Shown here in pieces: positions 33,383-40,236 of a stretch of 42,207 nucleotides of DNA. Origin of the DNA: Candidatus Neomicrothrix sp. UBA2974 (GTDB lineage Bacteria; Actinomycetota; Acidimicrobiia; Acidimicrobiales; MedAcidi-G1); contig DEAU01000007.1 of the NCBI GenBank assembly GCA_002348705.1, positions 1 through 42,207 on the forward strand, read 5' to 3'. Each line of letters opens with the position of its first letter. Position 1 is the first letter of the stretch. The notes under the pieces are model-generated. The model had not been told where the DNA came from, did not search any database, and saw only the letters and a list, made by a program, of their open reading frames with translations. The translations under genes were made by a program, and so were the position numbers.

Positions 33383-34054
33383 TCAGCCGTTTAGGCCCTC
33401 GATTCCACTCCAGGCGAGCCGGGCGGCTAGAGCGGCCATCTCTTCGGACGAACGGATCCGTCCGAGGTGCATCCAGTGCCGGATCATGCCCTCCGATAGC
33501 CCGTTGATTCCGGCTGCCATGGCGAGTGCATCTTCGTAGTCCATTTCGCCCATGATGCGCGTCAGGTACTCGCTGAACGAGTCGCGGACCTGGCGGGCGT
33601 CTCTCCGAAACTCGGGGTCGGTGGCCAGACTCGAGCCGTAGAGCACAGCGAAAGCAGCTGGCCTGTCCTCGAAAAACCGGAAGAAGGCCCGGAAGCCTGC
33701 CTCCACGCGGCGACGGGGAGTTTCCTCGACTTCCGACGACTCGATCGCTCGGAGTAGGTCATCGCCCGTCTCGGTGAGAAGTACCTCGAAGAGCTCGTGC
33801 TTTGAGGCGAAGTGCTGATAGAGAACCGGCTTGGTGACGCCGGCCTCGGCGGCTACAGCGTTCATTGAGGTGTCGTGGTAGCCGGATCGGCTGAATACTT
33901 CGAGAGCCACCTGAAGGATCTGCCGGCGCCTTTCGGCTGCCGGCATGCGGATCGTTCCAGATCCGTTGGTGGAGCCGCCATTCTCAGCAGCGCCGCTATC
34001 GGCGGCCCGGGTCACTTTGGCGTCCACGGTGGCCGTGACCGGCTCTGTCGACAT
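33383..34054 (-). CDS. TetR-family transcriptional regulator
   Basis: A 223-residue repressor. After a 40-residue polar leader, the TetR helix-turn-helix is clear: 'RRRQILQVALEVFSRSGYHD', then 'VAAEAGVTKPVLYQHFASKHELFEVL'. The C-terminal ligand domain is helical ('FRAFFRFFEDRPAAFAVLYG'). TACGGT is 6 nt before ATG 34054. The 34-residue hydrophilic leader might be shortened by a downstream start, but the promoter spacing favours this one. Its operator is unknown; the palindrome at 4496-4510 has the right form but is far away. Confidence 0.9.
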   Translation of the reverse strand: MSTEPVTATVDAKVTRAADSGAAENGGSTNGSGTIRMPAAERRRQILQVALEVFSRSGYHDTSMNAVAAEAGVTKPVLYQHFASKHELFEVLLTETGDDLLRAIESSEVEETPRRRVEAGFRAFFRFFEDRPAAFAVLYGSSLATDPEFRRDARQVRDSFSEYLTRIMGEMDYEDALAMAAGINGLSEGMIRHWMHLGRIRSSEEMAALAARLAWSGIEGLNG

Positions 34055-34060
34055 GTTGGG

Positions 34061-34066
34061 ACCGTA
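34061..34066 (-). promoter_or_regulatory. Putative -10 (TACGGT) for TetR gene
   Basis: TACGGT on the minus strand is 6 nt before the ATG at 34054. It lies in the 47-nt gap after the small membrane-protein gene, so TetR can be expressed on its own. Confidence 0.5.
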
Positions 34067-34101
34067 GGCGTGCCGGTAGGTCGAGTGCCCACCCGGGGAA
34101 A

Positions 34102-34371
34102 TTAGCTTTCGGCGGCGCGATCCTCTTCAGCAGCGGCCCGGACCGCGTAGTGAAGGACAATTGCCGGGGCGAGGATGATCGAGCCTGCGACGAGCAAGGC
34201 CACCAGGGCGGTGGCGATCCCGTCGGAAAACCCGGTAGACAAACCGACGGCGAACACGACGATCGATGAAACAAACGTGAGATAGCCGAGGCGCTGGCCG
34301 AGACGTGCCAGGCGTGCCAAACGAAGTCGTCGAGCAATAACTGGATCGTGGGCCTCAGGTCGTTCGTTCAT
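34102..34371 (-). CDS. Small two-helix membrane protein
   Basis: An 89-residue protein with a basic N-terminus ('RRLRLARLARLGQRLG') and two hydrophobic helices (about 30-48 and 53-75), then a short acidic tail. I do not recognise the family. Its ATG overlaps the stop of the glycosyltransferase (ATGA), so it is translationally coupled to that gene and may tether or assist it at the membrane. Confidence 0.8.
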   Translation of the reverse strand: MNERPEAHDPVIARRLRLARLARLGQRLGYLTFVSSIVVFAVGLSTGFSDGIATALVALLVAGSIILAPAIVLHYAVRAAAEEDRAAES

Positions 34372-35465
34372 GGCAGCCAGCCTGCCTCATGGATCAGAGC
34401 CTCCAGACGTGCCGCCATACGATCGAACGACAGGTGTTTGACGGCCACTCGGCGTTCCTTGGCCAGCCAGGACTTCTGTTCAGCGGGTGAGCTCTTCAAC
34501 CAGCGTCGAATAGCGTCCATGTCGTCAACGTCGAACCAGCGAAAGCCAAGGGCACGGAGTTCGTCGGCGACCGGGTAGGGGCCGACGGCCACGGGCCGTT
34601 TAGCAAGTGACGCTTCCACCGGTGGGTTGCCGAAGCCCTCCCAGGTGGATGGGAAGGCCACAAGGTCGGCCGCTGCGTACATGTCTGCCGTCGAGGGAGC
34701 TGTGTGGCGCAGGACGGGGCAGCGGGCAGCGGCCAAAAGACATGCCAGCTCCGTTCCGTAGTCGTCCTCTGCCGGCCCGGGGAGCCAATAGGTGGCGTCC
34801 AAGTTCTCGGTCAGGGCAATCGCTCGGTCGACCGCCTTGCGTGGGATTGCCCGGACCGGATGAACGACGAGTAGGTCATCGGGAGTGATGCCAAGCGAGT
34901 CACGCGTGCCGTCCCGGTCCCCGTCTTCGACATCAACCCGAAATCCGTTGTGGATGGTGGTAGCCGTAAGGCCGCGGTCGGCCAATTGCTGGCGAGTCAG
35001 GTCATTGATGGTCACGTGGCGCCACGCAGGATCGTCCGGTGGTAACTCGGTTATGTGAGCGAATCGCTCGCGCTGCCACGGTGGGTCATGGTGGTGGAGG
35101 ATGGTTGGTCGTCCTCGGAGGGCAGTCATCACTGCTCGGGCGGCTGGGAGGTTAAGCGGGATGGTGCAAAGGTTCTCGACCACTACTAGGTCTGCGTCAG
35201 CAAGTGCGTCGGTCACCTCCTGAGGATCGGGGCGGACCTCACCAGAATCCGGAAGACTGCCGTCCTGGGGCTCGGCCTCCGACCTGAGGCCTAGGCCGGC
35301 GACCAGACGAAGTGGGCGTGAGTCTTCCCAGCCCGGTTCGACCTCGCCGGCCACCCAGTCGACGTCGAACCCAAGTCCAACGAGCGCGTCGGCCCACATT
35401 CGTGATACGACCGACACGCCGTCGGTAGGACCGAACCGGAAGGAGGCGATGGTGCAGCGGGGCAT
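34368..35465 (-). CDS. GT4-like glycosyltransferase
   Basis: A 365-residue GT-B glycosyltransferase. The N-terminal glycine-rich loop 'RFGPTDGVSVVSRMWADAL' binds acceptor/phosphate; 'ILHHHDPPW' and 'TTIHNGF' are typical of family 4; the C-terminal donor site is 'FPSTWEGFGNPPVEASLAKRP', with the E(x)7E arrangement. The start ATG 35465 overlaps, head to head, the 5' end of the GH63-like gene. The pairing suggests synthesis and hydrolysis of the same glycoside, but that is inference. Confidence 0.85.
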   Translation of the reverse strand: MPRCTIASFRFGPTDGVSVVSRMWADALVGLGFDVDWVAGEVEPGWEDSRPLRLVAGLGLRSEAEPQDGSLPDSGEVRPDPQEVTDALADADLVVVENLCTIPLNLPAARAVMTALRGRPTILHHHDPPWQRERFAHITELPPDDPAWRHVTINDLTRQQLADRGLTATTIHNGFRVDVEDGDRDGTRDSLGITPDDLLVVHPVRAIPRKAVDRAIALTENLDATYWLPGPAEDDYGTELACLLAAARCPVLRHTAPSTADMYAAADLVAFPSTWEGFGNPPVEASLAKRPVAVGPYPVADELRALGFRWFDVDDMDAIRRWLKSSPAEQKSWLAKERRVAVKHLSFDRMAARLEALIHEAGWLP

Positions 35466-36639
35466 GGTTATTGGTTACCCGTCGGACGCCGAGCTTGAGG
35501 CGGCTGTTCGCCAGACACTTGACGCCCATTGGGTTGCCGAAGGGTACGCAGCACCGCACGCCACGGTCTACCCGTGGCAGTGGCTGTGGGACTCTTGCTT
35601 CCACGTGTTGGTTTGGCTGGAACTGGGCGAGGTCGATCGGGCTCAACGCGAACTGGCGACGGCCTTCGGCCCGCAGACGGCATCCGGGTTCGTTCCTCAC
35701 ATCAACTACGTCCGCAGCCCGGGATTCCACTACGACCTATGGGGGCGGCGTGACGGCTCGTCGATCACCCAACCGCCCATGTACGGATACGCGGCTGCCG
35801 AACTGGCCCGCGCCGGACACCAACCCACTGAGGAGGTACTTGCCGCAGCCACGGCTGGTCTGCGGTTCCTTCTCGACCACCGACGCAATCCGTCTGGGCT
35901 GGTCCGGGTTTGCCACCCGTGGGAAACTGGGGCCGACGATTCCCCGCGCTGGGACGATCACTGTCCGGGGGATTTTGATCGCGACCGATGGCGGATCACT
36001 AAGGACCGTCTGGTCTCTCTTTTCGAGACGGGCCCGGATGGTGAGGCTCTGACCAACCCGGCATTCGACGTTGCGCCGGTGGGCTTCAATGCCCTCGTTG
36101 CCTTTAACGCCCGAGAACTAGCCGGCATCACTGGCGACGATCGCTTGGCCGATGATGCGAAGGTGCTGGCTGGCGCGCTGGCTGACCGCTGGGATCCCGT
36201 TCTCGGCACCTGGGTGGACGAGTGTTCGGACACCTCCGGGTCGAGCAGTAGCCGGACCACAGAAGGCCTGCTACCCCTTCTGGTTGAAACCGCTCCGGGT
36301 CGGGCTGCCAAGGTTGTGGACCAACTCCTCGACCCGACTGCCCATGGTGCACCGTTTGGGCCTACCGGCGTCCACCGGGCTGAGCCGTCCTTTGACCCCC
36401 GCGCCTACTGGCGAGGACCAGTGTGGCCGCAGATCGCCTACCTGCTAGTCCTGGCCGTTGCACCCCACTCGCCGACCGCGGCGGCCACCCTGGCCCGGGC
36501 CACGGTTGCCGGGGCGTGGTCCTCGTCGCTGGCCGAGTACTGGGATCCTGATACCGGTGAGGGTCTCGGTGCCCTTCCCCAGTCATGGAGTGGTCTGGCT
36601 CTTGTCCTGGCTAGACGCTGGGGCGGCGGAGCTGGCTAG
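35452..36639 (+). CDS. GH63-like glycoside hydrolase (glucosylglycerate hydrolase-like)
   Basis: A roughly 395-residue (alpha/alpha)6-barrel hydrolase. 'YPWQWLWDSCFH' near residues 41-52 and 'WETGADDSPRWD' near 160 match the substrate-binding and general-acid regions of GH63 enzymes such as mycobacterial glucosylglycerate hydrolase; 'EYWDPDTGEGLG' near 363-374 may hold the base. AGGAGG at 35441-35446 is 5 nt before GTG 35452, the best start; ATG 35449 and ATG 35464 are alternatives. The likely substrate is a glucosylglycerate-type compatible solute, which is an inference. Confidence 0.8.
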   Translation: MQRGMVIGYPSDAELEAAVRQTLDAHWVAEGYAAPHATVYPWQWLWDSCFHVLVWLELGEVDRAQRELATAFGPQTASGFVPHINYVRSPGFHYDLWGRRDGSSITQPPMYGYAAAELARAGHQPTEEVLAAATAGLRFLLDHRRNPSGLVRVCHPWETGADDSPRWDDHCPGDFDRDRWRITKDRLVSLFETGPDGEALTNPAFDVAPVGFNALVAFNARELAGITGDDRLADDAKVLAGALADRWDPVLGTWVDECSDTSGSSSSRTTEGLLPLLVETAPGRAAKVVDQLLDPTAHGAPFGPTGVHRAEPSFDPRAYWRGPVWPQIAYLLVLAVAPHSPTAAATLARATVAGAWSSSLAEYWDPDTGEGLGALPQSWSGLALVLARRWGGGAG

Positions 36640-37274
36640 CGGCGCGAATCCCTGGCTGTGCCCACCAGTTCGCCACCGTCTTCGCGATACACGTAGCAGT
36701 GAATGCCCCGGAATACTGCCTGCTCGTGCTCGAAGTCGGTCCTCGTGGGAGTGAGGTAGCCAAGCTCCAGTTCTGAGAGCTCGTAGATAGTCCCCACAAA
36801 CCCGGCGAAGGTGGCGTAACACTCAGATCGGGCGTAGGCCTCCATCTCCCGGTCCCCGGGCCAGGGGGCGCCAGACCGTGCCGGATGCTCGGTACGCAGG
36901 TAGATCTCGTATTGGTGGGGTCCCTCGCACGGCACCCGCGTGTCGATTTCGATAAGCCGGTCTTCGCTCACCCACGAGTAACTGTTGAAGCAGGTACCAG
37001 CTCCCAGGTCGTGAAGATTGACAACTTCGCCGACCCAGTCGGGAACCTCGTCGTTGGCCAGCGAGGGTAGGACCTCCACGATCAAGGTGGTCGATGGGGC
37101 GGGATCGGCATCGACATCTTGTGTGGCATCGCCGTCACCGGGACCCGTTGATGCTGTGTTGGACCCACAGGCCACGACCAGTAGTAGTGCCAGAACCATG
37201 CCGTATCCGTTGATTTGTAGCCGCGCCCTCGACCCGGGTCTTCGGATTCGGAGGCCGCCTCGGGGGGTTGCCAT
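36636..37274 (-). CDS. Septum_form-domain lipoprotein
   Basis: A 212-residue exported lipoprotein. A hydrophobic stretch 'MVLALLLVVACGS' ends in a lipobox (VVAC), so Cys36 would be lipidated and residues 1-35 removed. The mature part, after an Asp/Pro-rich linker, has the actinobacterial Septum_form pattern: 'AGTCFNSY', 'RVPCEGPHQYEIY', 'ARSECYATFAGFVG' and 'GIHCYVY', with four Cys likely forming two disulfides. TACCCT is 6 nt before ATG 37274. Its stop shares a CTAG with the stop of the opposing hydrolase. Confidence 0.82.
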   Translation of the reverse strand: MATPRGGLRIRRPGSRARLQINGYGMVLALLLVVACGSNTASTGPGDGDATQDVDADPAPSTTLIVEVLPSLANDEVPDWVGEVVNLHDLGAGTCFNSYSWVSEDRLIEIDTRVPCEGPHQYEIYLRTEHPARSGAPWPGDREMEAYARSECYATFAGFVGTIYELSELELGYLTPTRTDFEHEQAVFRGIHCYVYREDGGELVGTARDSRR

Positions 37275-37280
37275 GGGGTC

Positions 37281-37286
37281 AGGGTA
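37281..37286 (-). promoter_or_regulatory. Putative -10 (TACCCT) for lipoprotein gene
   Basis: TACCCT on the minus strand is 6 nt before ATG 37274 and lies 12 nt from the opposing ccmA hexamer, so the two start sites are back to back within about 36 nt. Confidence 0.5.
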
Positions 37287-37297
37287 CGACGGACCGG

Positions 37298-37303
37298 TAC
37301 CGT
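37298..37303 (+). promoter_or_regulatory. Putative -10 (TACCGT) for ccm operon
   Basis: TACCGT is 6 nt before GTG 37310. This supports GTG 37310 as the ccmA start and suggests that the ccm operon has a leaderless mRNA. Confidence 0.5.
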
Positions 37304-37309
37304 GGCGGG

Positions 37310-37990
37310 GTGCCGGTGGTCGAGTTGCGCGCCGTTGTCGCGCTACTGGGGCGCTTTCCCGCCCTTTCAGGGGTCAGTCTGACCGTCGACGCTGGCGAGA
37401 CGGTCCTTGTTCGCGGCCCCAACGGCGCTGGGAAAACCACCTTGTTGCGGTTGTGTGCCGGTCTGGTGCGCCCCGAGTCGGGAATGGCAATCGTTTTGGG
37501 TCATGACCTCACTGATGGTGTCGAACGTCGGGCGGTTCGTCGCCGGGTGGCCCTGTTGGGGCACGGCGCGGCCCTCTATGACGACCTGACAGTCGTCGAG
37601 AATCTGCGCTTTTGGGCCCGGGCGGCCGGACTGACTTCGGGTTCGGGTGACGACGGGGTCGAACAGCGGGTGGCCGGAGTTCTCGATCGACTGGCCGTGC
37701 CGAAACGCTTGGTAGACCAGCGGGCATCCGCCTTGTCTCAAGGGCAGCGCCGGAGGGTTGCACTGGCTGCGCTCGCAGTGCGTCGTCCCGAGCTTTGGCT
37801 CCTGGACGAGCCCCACGCCGGGCTGGATCAGGCAGGCCGTGACATCGTCGATGGGTTGATCGTCGAGGCGGTGGCTGCCGGTGGCACTGTCGTGGTCTCG
37901 TCCCACGAACTTGAGCGGGTCGCCACACTGTCACCGCGGGTGGTGACGCTGGCCGGTGGTCAGGTTCTCGACGGGGGAGGGCTCGGGTGA
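37310..37990 (+). CDS. ccmA: Heme exporter ATPase CcmA
   Basis: A 226-residue ABC ATPase that powers release of heme from CcmE during cytochrome c maturation. Walker A 'GPNGAGKTT' is at 36-44, the signature 'LSQGQRRRV' near 142 and Walker B 'LWLLDEPHAGLD' near 163. The 'SGQ'-type signature 'SQGQ' is usual for CcmA. I start at GTG 37310 on the evidence of the hexamer 6 nt upstream; GTG 37316 is possible. The stop overlaps ccmB (GTGA). Confidence 0.9.
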   Translation: MPVVELRAVVALLGRFPALSGVSLTVDAGETVLVRGPNGAGKTTLLRLCAGLVRPESGMAIVLGHDLTDGVERRAVRRRVALLGHGAALYDDLTVVENLRFWARAAGLTSGSGDDGVEQRVAGVLDRLAVPKRLVDQRASALSQGQRRRVALAALAVRRPELWLLDEPHAGLDQAGRDIVDGLIVEAVAAGGTVVVSSHELERVATLSPRVVTLAGGQVLDGGGLG

Positions 37991-38664
37991 TTGGCCGCAT
38001 CTCACGCGACGCGTGGTTGGTGGCTTGCCGCGATCTGCGCATCGAGGCGCGGTCTCGGGTCGTTCTCGACCAGGTAGTCCCCTTTTCGGTCTTGGTCCTC
38101 GTGCTCTTCGGCTTCGCCTTGGATGCCGACAACCGGACCCTACGGACCTTTGCCCCCGGCCTTTTCTGGGTGGCTGTCCTCTTGAGTGCATTGCTGGCGG
38201 TTCAACGTTCGGCGACGCTCGATCGCTCCGACGGGACCGACACAGCGTTGCGCATGTCGGGTCTTTCGCCCATCTCGCTTTTTCTGGGTCGGGCGTCCGC
38301 CGTATACGTTCAACTGGTGGCCCTTCAGGTTGTGCTGGTCGGCGGCCTGCTCATCCTCTATGGAGTCGATGTCGAGGATCCGCTGCTTTTGGTCGTGGCC
38401 GGCCTAGTCGCCGGGGTCGCTGTGGCGGCCGCCGGTACCCTCTATGGAGCGCTGGCCTCGGGGCTCGGGGTGCGGGAGACCCTCCTGCCGATTCTGCTGC
38501 TCCCGGTGCTGGCGCCGGTGCTGATCGGGGCCACCCGGGCGTTCGATGACGCTCTCGGGGCAGCGGCTGTGGACGGCTGGGCGTGGACCGGCCTGCTGTC
38601 GCTGGCTGCACTGATTCTCACCGTGGTCGGCGCGTCAACCCACAGCGCGCTGGTCGAGGACTGA
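37987..38664 (+). CDS. ccmB: Heme exporter membrane subunit CcmB
   Basis: A 225-residue protein with six hydrophobic segments. 'CRDLRIEARSR' before the first helix, 'LRTFAPGLFWVAVLLSALLA' and 'LPILLLPVLAPVLIGATRAF' are typical of CcmB. It pairs with CcmA and CcmC in the complex that loads and releases heme on CcmE. Its GTG start overlaps the ccmA stop by 4 nt. Confidence 0.92.
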   Translation: MIGRISRDAWLVACRDLRIEARSRVVLDQVVPFSVLVLVLFGFALDADNRTLRTFAPGLFWVAVLLSALLAVQRSATLDRSDGTDTALRMSGLSPISLFLGRASAVYVQLVALQVVLVGGLLILYGVDVEDPLLLVVAGLVAGVAVAAAGTLYGALASGLGVRETLLPILLLPVLAPVLIGATRAFDDALGAAAVDGWAWTGLLSLAALILTVVGASTHSALVED

Positions 38665-38676
38665 TCGGGAGCATCG

Positions 38677-39516
38677 ATGGCCACGACAACAGACGCCGGA
38701 CTGGGCGAGCGTGATACGACCGGTTCGCCACGATCAAGGCTTTTGGGCATCGCAACCCTGATTGCGGTGGCCATCTTGGGTGTCCTGGCGTTCGCACTGA
38801 CCGAACCGGACGTGCGGATCCACCCGGAGACTGGTGAGGAGTTCGGCCAGTTCGATGCTGTGCGGATGCTCTACGTGCACGTGCCGCTGGTAATCGTGAC
38901 CTATTTGTCCTATGGGATCTGTGCTGTGGCCAGCATCGGAGTGCTGGTGAAGCGGACGCCGTGGTGGGACGTGACAGCTCATACAGCTGCCGAGATCGGG
39001 ACCATCTTCTGCGGCCTGGTGCTTGTCACCGGCTCGATCTGGGGCCGTCCGGTTTGGAACACCTGGTGGGAGTGGGGCGACGTCCGCCTGATGACCACGC
39101 TGGTGCTGTTTCTGATGTTCACGGGTTACCTGGCCTTGCGGCGAATCACCGAAGATCCGCGCCGCCAGGCCCGCCGGGCTGCTGTGGTGGCCTTGGTCGC
39201 AGTGTTGGATATTCCGCTGGTCAACCGGTCGGTGGAGTGGTGGGAGAACCGGACGCTGCACCAGCGCTCCACACTCGGAGAGCTCAAGATCGAGGACCTC
39301 ACGTTGTTCACTCTCTTCTTCGGTTTCGTGACCGCAGGCTTGGTTCTCGCATGGCTGTTCCTTCACCGGTTTCGTGTCGGCTGGCTGGAGCGGGCGGCAA
39401 TCGATCATGGAGTGGCAGCGGCCATCGTTGAGCGGCAATCCGAGACATCTGACGCTGAGGTCCGTCGTTCGGTGGGGGAGCAGCCCGAGGGACCCGAGGA
39501 AGGGCTAGTGCCATGA
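38677..39516 (+). CDS. ccmC: Heme-handling protein CcmC
   Basis: A 279-residue membrane protein with six helices that loads heme onto CcmE. The two axial His are H68 ('YVHVP') and H195 ('ENRTLHQRST'). The tryptophan-rich WWD loop reads 'WNTWWEWGDVRLM' (127-139), whereas the usual form is WGTWWxWDxRLT: one residue is added between the last Trp and Asp, and the Asp is kept. The C-terminal 45 residues form a polar, Glu-rich tail not seen in short CcmC proteins. The start is ATG 38677, 12 nt after ccmB; the stop overlaps ccmD (ATGA). Confidence 0.92.
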   Translation: MATTTDAGLGERDTTGSPRSRLLGIATLIAVAILGVLAFALTEPDVRIHPETGEEFGQFDAVRMLYVHVPLVIVTYLSYGICAVASIGVLVKRTPWWDVTAHTAAEIGTIFCGLVLVTGSIWGRPVWNTWWEWGDVRLMTTLVLFLMFTGYLALRRITEDPRRQARRAAVVALVAVLDIPLVNRSVEWWENRTLHQRSTLGELKIEDLTLFTLFFGFVTAGLVLAWLFLHRFRVGWLERAAIDHGVAAAIVERQSETSDAEVRRSVGEQPEGPEEGLVP

Positions 39517-39671
39517 CCCACGTGGGCTATCTGGTGGCCGGCTGGGGAATCGTGGTCGGCGTGCTGACCGCCTATGCCGTGCGTCTGGCCAGACGGGGAC
39601 GGGCGCTCAGTTGCCTCGTGCCCAAGCCCCGCCGTCGGTGGCTCGAGGATCGAGGAGTCGATGGTTCCTGA
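39513..39671 (+). CDS. ccmD: CcmD-like small membrane protein
   Basis: A 52-residue protein. One hydrophobic helix (about residues 5-24) is followed by a strongly basic cytoplasmic tail ('RLARRGRAL', 'KPRRRW'), the CcmD layout. It starts at an ATG overlapping the ccmC stop (ATGA) and ends 11 nt inside ccmE. CcmD stabilises the CcmC-CcmE complex. The assignment rests on position, size and topology, since the family has little sequence conservation. Confidence 0.82.
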   Translation: MTHVGYLVAGWGIVVGVLTAYAVRLARRGRALSCLVPKPRRRWLEDRGVDGS

Positions 39672-40236
39672 GCCCGTTGATGGGCCGAATGGCGCACCGA
39701 ACGACGAGTCGGACCTTCAGGTGTTCGACCTGACGCCTGCCCCGACGCGACCTGAACGGATCCGAAGACGTCCGGCGGCCATGGCAGCAGTTGCCATCCT
39801 GCTGGTAGCCCTGGTCTTTGTGTTGCTGCGCACCCTTGGAGACGCATCTCTGTTCTTCTACGAGGTTTCGGAGGCCGTCGAGCGTCGCTCCGAGCTGGCT
39901 GATTCACGCTTTCGTGTCGTCGGTACTCCGCAGCCCGGACTAGTCGAGATCGACGTCGATGGTGAGCCGGCAGTCGTCTTCACCCTCTGCGCCGGCGATG
40001 TCCTAGCCGATGTCGCCCACTTGGGAGATCCGGCAGAGTTGTTTCAGCCAGGGGTCCCTGTTGTGCTTCAAGGAGGCTGGGTGGCAGGTCCGGCTCCTGG
40101 TGTGGCCGACCTGTGGTCACCGGCAGCTGATGGCTGGCACCTTCGGACCGACCACATGGTCGTCAAGCACGATAACGATTACCGGGGCGATGGTGCCGAA
40201 TTGGCACCCTGCGGCGACCAGGCCTCCATCGGATAG
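39661..40236 (+). CDS. ccmE: Heme chaperone CcmE
   Basis: A 191-residue membrane-anchored chaperone. The anchor helix lies at about 40-58, followed by an OB-fold. The covalent heme-binding His is present in 'VVKHDNDY' (HxxxY form, not the CxxxY variant of archaea and some sulfate reducers). The start ATG 39661 follows GAGGAG and lies inside the end of ccmD. The N-terminal 40 residues are polar and longer than in proteobacterial CcmE. The stop shares one base with the ccmF start. Confidence 0.92.
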   Translation: MVPEPVDGPNGAPNDESDLQVFDLTPAPTRPERIRRRPAAMAAVAILLVALVFVLLRTLGDASLFFYEVSEAVERRSELADSRFRVVGTPQPGLVEIDVDGEPAVVFTLCAGDVLADVAHLGDPAELFQPGVPVVLQGGWVAGPAPGVADLWSPAADGWHLRTDHMVVKHDNDYRGDGAELAPCGDQASIG

